Below, one piece after another: positions 57,267 through 64,000 of a stretch of 64,000 nt of DNA. This DNA comes from Pseudoalteromonas aliena SW19 (GTDB taxonomy: Bacteria; Pseudomonadota; Gammaproteobacteria; Enterobacterales; Alteromonadaceae), in assembly GCF_014905615.1 (NCBI RefSeq), contig NZ_AQGU01000027.1:186001-250000 (forward strand), written 5' to 3'. How positions within the stretch are numbered: the stretch's first letter is position 1; every line of letters starts with the position of its first letter. The notes under the pieces were generated by a model that worked only from the letters and a program-made list of their open reading frames with translations, ran no database searches and had not been told where the DNA came from. The translations under genes and the position numbers were made by a program.

Positions 57267-58403
57267 CTATTTATTAGCATAATATTTTTCATTTTCCCTT
57301 TTTGAAAACGCTTTGATTTCTAACGTTGAATATATATCATAAAGGATATTTAAATTTTTATGACCTGTGATTTTAGCTACTGTCCTAATGTCATATCCTT
57401 GTTCTGCAAGCCTAGATGCTCCTTCACGTCTCAAGTCATGGTACCGCAAATTCTCAATGCCTAATGCTGCTCTCACACGTTGCCAGCCAGCAGTAATGCT
57501 TTTAGATTTATAAGGAAATATTAAATTTGGTTTTTCTGGGTCAATATTATTCTTTTGTTTTAATAATATTGAATAAGCTTCGCCTAAAAGTGGAACTTCC
57601 CAGTCATTTTGCTCTTTTCTTCGAGGATCCTTTCTATCTCTCACTATTACTGTTTTATGCTCATGATCTACATCAGTCCACTTTAAGTTTGTAATTTCAC
57701 CTACTCGCATAGCTGTGTAAATTGAAAACTGAAGTAAATCAGAATAAGGGATTTTAGCTGAGCGATGTGTTTCCCGTTTTTTTAATGCTTCTTCTAACAA
57801 GATTAGTTCTTGATTAGTTGGTCTTCTACTTCGTTTTCCTGCTCTGCCGATTAACTTCATCGATACTAACTCAGGTATTGCTTCTTCGTGATATGCTGTA
57901 TTGGCATTCACTTTAAATACTTGCTTTGCGCGTTTAATAACAGAATGAAGGTATGTTATGTCATGATATACCGTTTGCGGAGAAGGTTTTGTAATATCAC
58001 TTAAACGAGTTTGACAGTGCTGGATTAGATCGTCTGGTGTTAATTGGCTTACAATTATAAAAGATATATCATAATTTAACAGAGACTCTAATACATAGCC
58101 CTTTGTTCTTCCTATATCTTTTGACGTTTTAGGATTTTTCAAATATTCATTGATTAGTTCACCAACAGTTATTTCTCTTAATTTCTTGTCTTTATTCGTT
58201 GAGTAATAAGTTCCAGACAAAATTTCAGCTTGTTTTTCTTCAAGTTTTTTAGCTGTTTTTTCTGCCCATTTTCTAGCCGATTCACGATTTTTAAAAGTTT
58301 CTTCTGCTTTATCGATAACTTTTCCAAATTTCGTAATTCTTACTCTTCCACGGTAGGAAACTCCGTTTTTTAATTGGCGTTTTTCTACTGAAATAGTAGC
58401 CAT
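57267..58403 (-). CDS. int: Tyrosine recombinase (dusA-specific integrase)
   Basis: A 378-residue integrase. The N-terminal arm- and SAM-like core-binding region (about 60-170) is followed by a catalytic domain with R233 (AMRVGEIT), H322xxR325 (YHDLRREGAS), H348 (TGHKNLN) and the nucleophile Tyr about 358 (YDIYSTLE). Start ATG with AAGGA upstream. It lies next to attR and is read away from it, the usual placement. It integrates the island at the PMLDW codons of dusA. Confidence 0.95.
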   Translation of the reverse strand: MATISVEKRQLKNGVSYRGRVRITKFGKVIDKAEETFKNRESARKWAEKTAKKLEEKQAEILSGTYYSTNKDKKLREITVGELINEYLKNPKTSKDIGRTKGYVLESLLNYDISFIIVSQLTPDDLIQHCQTRLSDITKPSPQTVYHDITYLHSVIKRAKQVFKVNANTAYHEEAIPELVSMKLIGRAGKRSRRPTNQELILLEEALKKRETHRSAKIPYSDLLQFSIYTAMRVGEITNLKWTDVDHEHKTVIVRDRKDPRRKEQNDWEVPLLGEAYSILLKQKNNIDPEKPNLIFPYKSKSITAGWQRVRAALGIENLRYHDLRREGASRLAEQGYDIRTVAKITGHKNLNILYDIYSTLEIKAFSKRENEKYYANK

Positions 58404-58488
58404 ACATTATTCCTTTTTTATTATATAATAGTGCTTAAACTTTAACACGAGCGCTTAAATTACACATCAAAAAATGTCCCTTTTTAAA

Positions 58489-58502
58489 GTTCCCTAGGGA
58501 AC
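58489..58502. promoter_or_regulatory. Perfect palindrome between int and dusA
   Basis: GTTCCCTAGGGAAC, 14 bp perfect, inside a wider AAATGT...ACATTT context, about 85 bp upstream of int and 100 bp upstream of dusA. Good candidate for an operator controlling int or the replacement dusA promoter; binder unknown. Confidence 0.5.
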
Positions 58503-58604
58503 ATTTTTTTAAAAATATGCATAAAAGTGTAAAAACAAGCAAAAATAAGTGAGAATATAATTTGATTTTTCCAAGCTGTAACCCAGTGTTAATAAGGTGT
58601 GGGA

Positions 58605-59573
58605 ATGAATAAGCTGAATCGAAGTTTTTCTGTAGCCCCGATGCTTGATTGGACTGATCGCCATTGTCGTACTTTTCATCGCAAGATGACTAAGCACACG
58701 GTGTTGTATACTGAGATGATAACTACGGGTGCTATTTTATTTGGTCGAGGCGACTACTTACATTTTAATAAACACGAAGGCCCAGTTGCGTTGCAATTAG
58801 GTGGCTCAGATCCTAAAGCACTTGCGCAATGTGCCAAGCTTGCAGGTGAGCGTGGTTATGACGAAATAAATTTAAATGTAGGTTGCCCATCAGACCGAGT
58901 TCAAAATGGCCGTTTTGGTGCGTGTTTAATGGCAGAACCTCAATTAGTTGCTGACTGTGTTGCAGCTATGAAAAGTGAAGTTACTATTCCGGTTACCGTT
59001 AAAACGCGTATTGGTATTGATGAGCAGGATTCGTATGAGTTTTTATGTGCGTTAATTGAAGCGTCTCATAAAGTAGGGTGTGATGATTTTATTATTCATG
59101 CTCGTAAAGCGTGGCTCAATGGCTTAAGTCCGAAAGAAAACCGTGAAGTTCCACCTCTTGATTACCCTCGTGTTTACCAGCTTAAAAAAGATTACCCACA
59201 GCTTGATTTAAGCCTAAATGGCGGTGTAAAAACAATTGAGCAGAGCCTAGAACACCTACAACATATCGATGGTGTAATGATTGGTCGCGAAGCTTACAGT
59301 AATCCATTTATGCTCAATGACGTTGATGAAAAAATATATGGTGATGCTGCCAATACGCAATCTCGTCATGATGTAGTACGTTCTATGTATGACTACATTG
59401 AAGAAGAAATGCGCTTGGGGGCCAACTTTTGGCATGTTGCGCGCCATATGCTCGGTATTTTTCAGGGACAACCAGGCGCACGTGGGTTTAGGCGCCACCT
59501 TTCTGAAAACGGTCATGGCAAGCAAGCAGATTTATCGGTTATGGATAAGGCACTCAGCTTTGTACCAGAATAA
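58605..59573 (+). CDS. dusA: tRNA-dihydrouridine(20/20a) synthase DusA
   Basis: A 322-residue flavoprotein reducing uridine 20/20a in t[21 protein letters not shown] N-terminus, catalytic Cys region [53 protein letters not shown]. The ATG at 58605 and first ~16 codons come from the island end (attR at 58638-58654), replacing the host's original start at 51246. It remains full length. Confidence 0.96.
   Translation: MNKLNRSFSVAPMLDWTDRHCRTFHRKMTKHTVLYTEMITTGAILFGRGDYLHFNKHEGPVALQLGGSDPKALAQCAKLAGERGYDEINLNVGCPSDRVQNGRFGACLMAEPQLVADCVAAMKSEVTIPVTVKTRIGIDEQDSYEFLCALIEASHKVGCDDFIIHARKAWLNGLSPKENREVPPLDYPRVYQLKKDYPQLDLSLNGGVKTIEQSLEHLQHIDGVMIGREAYSNPFMLNDVDEKIYGDAANTQSRHDVVRSMYDYIEEEMRLGANFWHVARHMLGIFQGQPGARGFRRHLSENGHGKQADLSVMDKALSFVPE
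58638..58654. other. attR of the dusA island
   Basis: CCGATGCTTGATTGGAC, the second copy of the core also found at 51285-51301, in the Pro-Met-Leu-Asp-Trp codons of the functional dusA. Confidence 0.88.
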
Positions 59574-59598
59574 AGTTATGCACAAGCATTAAATATTG

Positions 59599-59621
59599 AG
59601 CCACTTTCGAGTGGCTTTTTT
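59599..59621 (+). terminator. Terminator of dusA
   Basis: AGCCACT-TTCG-AGTGGCT hairpin with a T-run, about 25 bp past the stop. Confidence 0.92.
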
Positions 59622-59756
59622 GATCCTAAAAAGTAGTCAAAAACATACTTTATTGGCTAATTACACTTTATTTCATTCAGTTTCAAGTCATTCTTATTTT
59701 GGTTATAAACTGCTTAATCTACTGATATTATTGTATTTACTTCTATTTTAATTGAC

Positions 59757-59773
59757 TTGGCACAACTCTTGGA
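59757..59773 (+). promoter_or_regulatory. Sigma-54-like promoter of pspA
   Basis: TTGGCACAACTCTTGGA: -24 TGGCAC, 5 nt, then -12 TTGGA in place of TTGCA, 42 nt before the pspA ATG. pspA operons are typically sigma-54 dependent with the activator PspF; no pspF is next to it here. Confidence 0.7.
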
Positions 59774-59815
59774 ATCGTCTTGTTGTAATCAATTTAAAAT
59801 CAACTGGAGAATACC

Positions 59816-60496
59816 ATGGGCATATTTAATCGCGTAAATGATGTAATTCAATCAAACATTGTTGCCATGCTTGATAAAGCAGAAGATCCTAAAAAGCTGG
59901 TCAATTTAATGCTTAGCGAGATGCAAGATGCACTGAATGAGTGTCGTAGTACTGCAGCAGTCTTATTGTGCGAAGAGAAAATAATCAACCGCCAAATTGA
60001 TACTCAAAAAAACACGCTCTTAACATGGCAAACCAAAGCTGAACTTGCTGTTGAAAGAGGGCGTGATGATCTTGCTAAATCAGCATTAGTTGCAAAGCAG
60101 GAACTGAGCGAAAGTATTGCGAATAAGCAAACTCAATTAGTGGCCCTTCAAGAGTCTATTACAAAAATTAGAAACGATTGTGAGCGTCTTCAACAAAAAA
60201 TGGCAGAAGCCAAAGTTAAGCAAACTCAATTATCACAGCGTCATAACGTTGTTGTTGCAAGAAATAAAATTAATACCCAATTACAAAGCGATAAAGTGGC
60301 GCATGCGTTATCTCGTTTTGAACAAATTGAGCAACGTGTTGAAGGTATTGAGGCGCAAGTAGAAGCTTATGAACTCACTGACTCAGCAAGCTCGACTGTA
60401 TCTGAAATAGAGTCGTTAGTTAAAAATGAAAAAATTGATGCAGAGCTTGCAAGTTTAAAAGCGAGCTTAAAAACTAACGTAAAGCAAACTGCTTAG
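59816..60496 (+). CDS. pspA: Phage shock protein A
   Basis: A 226-residue coiled-coil protein of the PspA/IM30 family: MGIFNRVNDVIQSNI, DPKKLVNLMLSEMQDAL and long helices to ~190. Binds stressed inner membrane and, in E. coli, restrains the activator PspF. First gene of a short operon with a PspC-like and a membrane protein gene. Start ATG preceded by GGAGAATACC. Confidence 0.94.
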   Translation: MGIFNRVNDVIQSNIVAMLDKAEDPKKLVNLMLSEMQDALNECRSTAAVLLCEEKIINRQIDTQKNTLLTWQTKAELAVERGRDDLAKSALVAKQELSESIANKQTQLVALQESITKIRNDCERLQQKMAEAKVKQTQLSQRHNVVVARNKINTQLQSDKVAHALSRFEQIEQRVEGIEAQVEAYELTDSASSTVSEIESLVKNEKIDAELASLKASLKTNVKQTA

Positions 60497-60505
60497 GAGG
60501 GTGTT

Positions 60506-60712
60506 ATGAATAGTTTTAATCGTCAACGTGGCTGGTATAAAAATACGCTTGATAAAAAAATATCGGGTGTGTGTAGTGGTTTGGCATATCGATTAGATTT
60601 TCCAGTGTGGTCAACGCGTTTGGTCACTATTTTGTTATTTTTGAGTTTTCCGTTTGCAATTGCATTAGGTTATTTTATTGCACATTGCTGCCTTGATGAA
60701 AAAATATCTTAA
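60506..60712 (+). CDS. pspC: PspC-domain membrane protein
   Basis: A 68-residue protein with a PspC domain (LDKKISGVCSGLAYRLDFPVWS) and one hydrophobic helix (about 38-60). AGGAGG-type ribosome site. 9 bp after pspA. It is shorter than E. coli PspC, and a pspB gene is not present between pspA and this one. Confidence 0.9.
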   Translation: MNSFNRQRGWYKNTLDKKISGVCSGLAYRLDFPVWSTRLVTILLFLSFPFAIALGYFIAHCCLDEKIS

Positions 60713-60723
60713 GGAGTAATCCA

Positions 60724-61050
60724 ATGAAAGCCTTAGTCGTATGTGTACTTGTTTATTTATTGTTGTTTACTAATTTAATATCGTTTACGCACTTTGATAC
60801 TTGGCAGTTTCCGCTTTGGATTGCTGATATTAGCTGGGCAGGGCTTGAGCTGGTAGGTGCATTTGCAGCAATAGTTGCAGTAGTGGTTGTTGTTGCGCTT
60901 GTAGCTATGGGGTTAATTGGTGCTGGTGTAGTTGCATTAGTGGGTACTATTTTAGCCTTACTGTTTGGCTCGGTAATTATTGCATGGCCGTTATTGTTTA
61001 TCGCAATAGTGTGTTGGTTAGTTGCTGATAACAAAAAAATGATTTCTTAA
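60724..61050 (+). CDS. Hypothetical hydrophobic membrane protein in psp operon
   Basis: A 108-residue protein with about three hydrophobic segments (2-24, 38-62, 66-102), rich in Val, Ala, Gly. The long VVVVVALVAMGLIGAGVVAL run is striking. 11 bp after the PspC gene with AAGGAG upstream, so probably co-induced by membrane stress. Not a family I can name. Confidence 0.8.
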   Translation: MKALVVCVLVYLLLFTNLISFTHFDTWQFPLWIADISWAGLELVGAFAAIVAVVVVVALVAMGLIGAGVVALVGTILALLFGSVIIAWPLLFIAIVCWLVADNKKMIS

Positions 61051-61126
61051 TCCTTAATTTTACTGACTATTATAAAGTAACTATGTTAAATTTAGCGTGT
61101 TATTTTATGTTTTAACAAGGATTATA

Positions 61127-61639
61127 ATGATGATGAAATGGTGTTTTTCGATAGCGACTACATTAATGTTTGGTTTTTTTTCGTCATCACTGGCGGCGCA
61201 TTCTGGACATGATCATGACGCTGATACCGCAGAACTTATAGTAAATAATGCTCAAGTTAGAGAGTTTTTACCTGCAAGTACATCAAGTGTAGGGTATTTA
61301 ACAATTACTAATCACAATAAAGCAGCTGCAACGCTAATAAAAGCGAGCATTGATGGTGTAGGGCGTGTAGAAATACATGAGCATTCACACGTTGATGGCA
61401 TGATGAAAATGCAAAAGGTTGACTCAGTAGTAATTAAAGGCCATGAAAGTGTAATCTTTCAACCTGGTGGATATCATTTAATGGTGTTTGAGCCACAAGA
61501 GCCACTAAAAGTAGGGCAAGAACGTAAACTCACGCTATATTTTAGTGATGGCAACCGCCTTTTCACTAATGCGCAGGTGGTGTCGCTTGAATCGCAAGCG
61601 AAGCAATCAAAGTCATCAACACAACATTCCCACCATTAG
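61127..61639 (+). CDS. PCu(A)C-type periplasmic copper chaperone
   Basis: About 170 residues from the ATG at 61127 (AAGG upstream). Signal peptide ending SLAA, then a His-rich segment (HSGHDHDADT), followed by a PCu(A)C domain: ASTSSVGYLTITNHN, EIHEHSHVDGMMKMQKVDS, and GYHLMVFE. The H(M)x10Mx21HxM ligand pattern is recognisable. Delivers copper to cytochrome oxidase in relatives. A C-terminal QHSHH tail adds ligands. Confidence 0.92.
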   Translation: MMMKWCFSIATTLMFGFFSSSLAAHSGHDHDADTAELIVNNAQVREFLPASTSSVGYLTITNHNKAAATLIKASIDGVGRVEIHEHSHVDGMMKMQKVDSVVIKGHESVIFQPGGYHLMVFEPQEPLKVGQERKLTLYFSDGNRLFTNAQVVSLESQAKQSKSSTQHSHH

Positions 61640-61647
61640 GAGTATGT

Positions 61648-62634
61648 ATGTCGCAACATAAAGGAAAAATAGCAGGAGCAATTGTTTTACTGCTCATCAT
61701 ATTTTATGCCATTGCTGTATATTGGAGCACCGAGCCTTCACGCTTTGACGTTGTTGCAAATGCAAAAGAGCAAGCACAGCTGCGTAACGAAAAAATAGTA
61801 ACGGGCTATATCACCACCTCCACATTAATCACAGTAGCAAATACCTTACTTAATAAATCAGGAGGCTATTTGTCAAATGATGTAATGCCGCCAAGTGTGA
61901 TTATGGATGACATGCCAGCATGGGAATATGGTGCACTAGAAATGGTGCGTGATTTATCACTTTCTATGCGTAAAGATTTTAGCCGCTCACAATCACAGTC
62001 AACTGAACATGAAGCACTTAAAAAAGCGCAGCCACAGTTTAATATAAGCTCTGAAGCATGGGCATGGCCAAGTGCTGAAGGTGAATATCAAAAAGGGATT
62101 GATTACTTAGTTGTTTATCGTACGCAAATTGCAAATCAACACGAGCGTGATAGTCAATTTTACGCACGGGCTGATAATCTTCGCGGTTGGCTTAAAGAAG
62201 CAGAAAAGCGCCTAGGCAGCTTAAGTCAGCGCTTGAGTGCTAGTGTAGGCCAAGAAAAAGTAAACACAGATTTAGCGGGTAATTCATCTAATAAACAAGC
62301 GACACTTGCGCCATTACAGCAACAAATAAGAACACCATGGTTAGAGATTGATGACGTGTTTTATGAGTCTCGCGGTGCAACTTGGGCACTATTGCATTTT
62401 TTACAGGCCGTGGAGTATGACTTTGCTGATGTACTTGAAAAGAAGAATGCCCGTGTAAGTGTACAACAAATTATACGTGAACTTGAAGCAACTCAAGAAA
62501 CCGTATGGAGCCCAATAATTTTAAACGGAAATGGTTTTGGCTATGTAGCTAATCATTCTTTGGTTATGGCAAATTATATTTCTAGAGCCAACGCGGCTTT
62601 AATCGAACTTAGCGAGCTATTAGCTCAAGGATAA
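61648..62634 (+). CDS. DUF2333 family membrane-anchored protein
   Basis: A 328-residue protein with one N-terminal transmembrane helix (about 8-27) and a large extracytoplasmic helical domain of DUF2333 type (GGYLSNDVMPPSVIMDDMPA, LEMVRDLSLSMRKDFSRSQS, LNGNGFGYVANHSLVMANYI). Function unknown. Follows the copper chaperone gene by 8 bp and precedes the outer-membrane gene by 3 bp. Confidence 0.9.
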   Translation: MSQHKGKIAGAIVLLLIIFYAIAVYWSTEPSRFDVVANAKEQAQLRNEKIVTGYITTSTLITVANTLLNKSGGYLSNDVMPPSVIMDDMPAWEYGALEMVRDLSLSMRKDFSRSQSQSTEHEALKKAQPQFNISSEAWAWPSAEGEYQKGIDYLVVYRTQIANQHERDSQFYARADNLRGWLKEAEKRLGSLSQRLSASVGQEKVNTDLAGNSSNKQATLAPLQQQIRTPWLEIDDVFYESRGATWALLHFLQAVEYDFADVLEKKNARVSVQQIIRELEATQETVWSPIILNGNGFGYVANHSLVMANYISRANAALIELSELLAQG

Positions 62635-62637
62635 AAA

Positions 62638-63408
62638 ATGAAAAAGTATTGTTTAGCAGCAGCCCTTTCACTGGCATGTTTAGCACCAGCAGCACAAGCT
62701 GATACGTTATTAGGCTTGTACGCAGGTGTTGATGGTTGGAAATCAGATAGCGATGGTCAGTTTTCTTATAAAGGAAATCAACCTCAAGATTTTAAATTTA
62801 AAGATGAAACATTTGTAAGTTATTACATCGCGCTTGAACACCCAGTCCCTGTAGTACCTAATTTCAAATTTAAATATACAGAGCTTGAATTAAATGGCTC
62901 TGCAGTATTAACTGATACATTTAGTTTTAATGGTTCTGATTATGTCGTGGGTACTGCTGTTAATTCGGTAAACGATTTGACACATATTGATTATATTTTT
63001 TACTACGAAATATTTGATAACGACTTGATCTCGATTGATTTAGGTTTAAATGTAAAGCAGTTTGACGGTGATATGATAGTAACGGGTACTACGCAAACTG
63101 GTGGTGCTAACTTTACAGAAAACGTTGATTTTTCAGGTTTTGTACCACTAGCTTACGGTCGTGCTGAAGCTGGTCTACCATTTACAGGTTTAAGCATGTT
63201 TGTTGAAGGTAGTTTCTTAGCTATCGACGACAGCAAAGTACAAGATTATCAAGTGGGTGTAGCGTGGGAACTGCTTGATAACCTAGCTGTAGATGTTGCA
63301 GTTAAAGCAGGTTATCGCTCTATGACTTTGGAGTTAGACGACGTTGATGATATTAATACTAATATTGATGCGTCAGGCCCATTTGTAGGTGTGCAAGTTC
63401 ACTTCTAA
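62638..63408 (+). CDS. TIGR04219-type outer-membrane beta-barrel protein
   Basis: A 256-residue protein with a signal peptide (ending AQA) and a small barrel of alternating strands: DTLLGLYAGVDGWKSDSDGQ, KFKYTELELNGSA, HIDYIFYYEIFDNDLISIDL, final FVGVQVHF with C-terminal Phe. Matches the TIGR04219 outer-membrane family. Ligand unknown. Last gene of the copper chaperone/DUF2333 operon. Confidence 0.9.
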   Translation: MKKYCLAAALSLACLAPAAQADTLLGLYAGVDGWKSDSDGQFSYKGNQPQDFKFKDETFVSYYIALEHPVPVVPNFKFKYTELELNGSAVLTDTFSFNGSDYVVGTAVNSVNDLTHIDYIFYYEIFDNDLISIDLGLNVKQFDGDMIVTGTTQTGGANFTENVDFSGFVPLAYGRAEAGLPFTGLSMFVEGSFLAIDDSKVQDYQVGVAWELLDNLAVDVAVKAGYRSMTLELDDVDDINTNIDASGPFVGVQVHF

Positions 63409-63441
63409 TTAGCACAGACTAATTAAATAAAGTGTGGTGTG

Positions 63442-64000
63442 CTATTTTATAGCATGCCATGCTAACTCAAACTCTCCCTCTAATGCATTATTAATCAATT
63501 GCTTGTAGACTTTGTTGATTGGAAAATTAATAAGTTTAGATAGCTCATCACCGGTTTGAGTGAATTTGTAATAGCTCAATACTAAATCACTGCTTTTTGC
63601 TTTTAATGTTACTTTTTGTGACAAAAAAGACAGTGTAAGTTCTTGTCCTGCTTTAAGTACCGCTGATTCAATTTCTTTTCTATAGAGTAGGTTAAGGTCC
63701 ATTAGCGTTAAAATATCAGGGAAGCTAATGCCTGTTCTTCCTAAATTTAATGACACTTTATTGCCCTTGCGCAGTAAATCAAACAGGGATGGCTTTTTAT
63801 AAAAGCCAAGCAAAATAAAATGACTGTCGTCTTTTTCATTATAGCCAGAAAGTGAAACACATTTTTGCAACGAGTCGGCTTCGCGCTGGGTCATGTGCTT
63901 GAGAGTTTGCAGGCTTTTAATTGAGAAAGTCCCAGGATTGAGAGTCTCTCCCGTTAAAATTTTTGCCCATAGCGTTTGCATTGACTCATTAGAAGTATCT
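63442..64000 (-). CDS. DUF2806/TIGR03899-like protein, 5' end beyond the window
   Basis: The frame is open to the window edge, so the N-terminus is missing; the internal Met at 63981 is not the start. The visible ~186 residues show the DUF2806 pattern (MQTLWAKILTGETLNPGTFS, IKSLQTLKHMTQREADSLQK) and a C-terminal segment ending FELAWHAIK. Function unknown. Convergent with the outer-membrane protein gene. Confidence 0.75.
   Translation of the reverse strand, partial: DTSNESMQTLWAKILTGETLNPGTFSIKSLQTLKHMTQREADSLQKCVSLSGYNEKDDSHFILLGFYKKPSLFDLLRKGNKVSLNLGRTGISFPDILTLMDLNLLYRKEIESAVLKAGQELTLSFLSQKVTLKAKSSDLVLSYYKFTQTGDELSKLINFPINKVYKQLINNALEGEFELAWHAIK

Overview
The window looks like a piece of a Pseudoalteromonas-type marine gammaproteobacterial chromosome. 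The grounds are the AT-rich coding style, a run of gammaproteobacterial housekeeping neighbourhoods (slmA-coaBC-radC-rpmB-rpmG; epmB/efp/epmA; psd-rsgA-orn), many secreted or outer-membrane proteins, and several families of short dispersed palindromic repeats. The genus call is inference from gene content; no database was searched.

Left third (1-20.7 kb): a class II Fic protein with an altered active-site motif, a periplasmic S9 peptidase, slmA, coaBC, radC, rpmB/rpmG, a Mn-dependent pyrophosphatase and mutM. These are followed by a minus-strand operon (glycerophosphotransferase-like enzyme, ABC ATPase, His-rich permease, DUF3299 protein) that resembles Zrg-type zinc import systems. After purC comes a tightly overlapping four-gene operon: cupredoxin-like protein, GGDEF/EAL membrane protein, DUF3034 protein and truncated-haemoglobin lipoprotein. 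It is a plausible signalling module sensing copper, oxygen or NO.

Middle (20.7-45.3 kb): a broken sulfurtransferase, small Cys-rich genes, fbp, a large zinc metalloprotease, a YggN-like protein, an RsuA-type pseudouridine synthase, zapE, galE and a DUF3016 protein. The elongation-factor-P modification set (epmB, efp, epmA) follows, then a tandem repeat array that has duplicated the last codons of epmA. Next are a TonB-dependent receptor, a thioesterase, a META-domain lipoprotein and a complete thiamine operon (thiC-thiO-thiS-thiG-thiDE-thiF) behind a TPP riboswitch with its own terminator. A second repeat array follows thiF.

Right third (45.3-64 kb): psd, rsgA, orn and a tRNA-Gly cluster in which three intact genes surround three 77-bp tRNA/hairpin chimeric repeats. 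Then come yjbQ, cheX, a Zur-like regulator and marC. An integrative island of about 7.35 kb sits in dusA, from attL at about 51285 to attR at about 58654. It carries an MspI-like restriction-modification pair, an Xre-type regulator, a PrtN-like regulator, a degenerate IS3-family insertion and a tyrosine integrase, and it supplies a replacement 5' end for dusA. The window closes with a psp operon behind a sigma-54-like promoter, a copper chaperone, a DUF2333 protein, an outer-membrane beta-barrel protein and a partial DUF2806-like gene cut by the window edge.

The items most worth a second look are the tRNA-fragment repeats, the two long palindromic repeat arrays, the cupredoxin/c-di-GMP/globin operon, and the doubly regulated MspI-like system in the dusA island.
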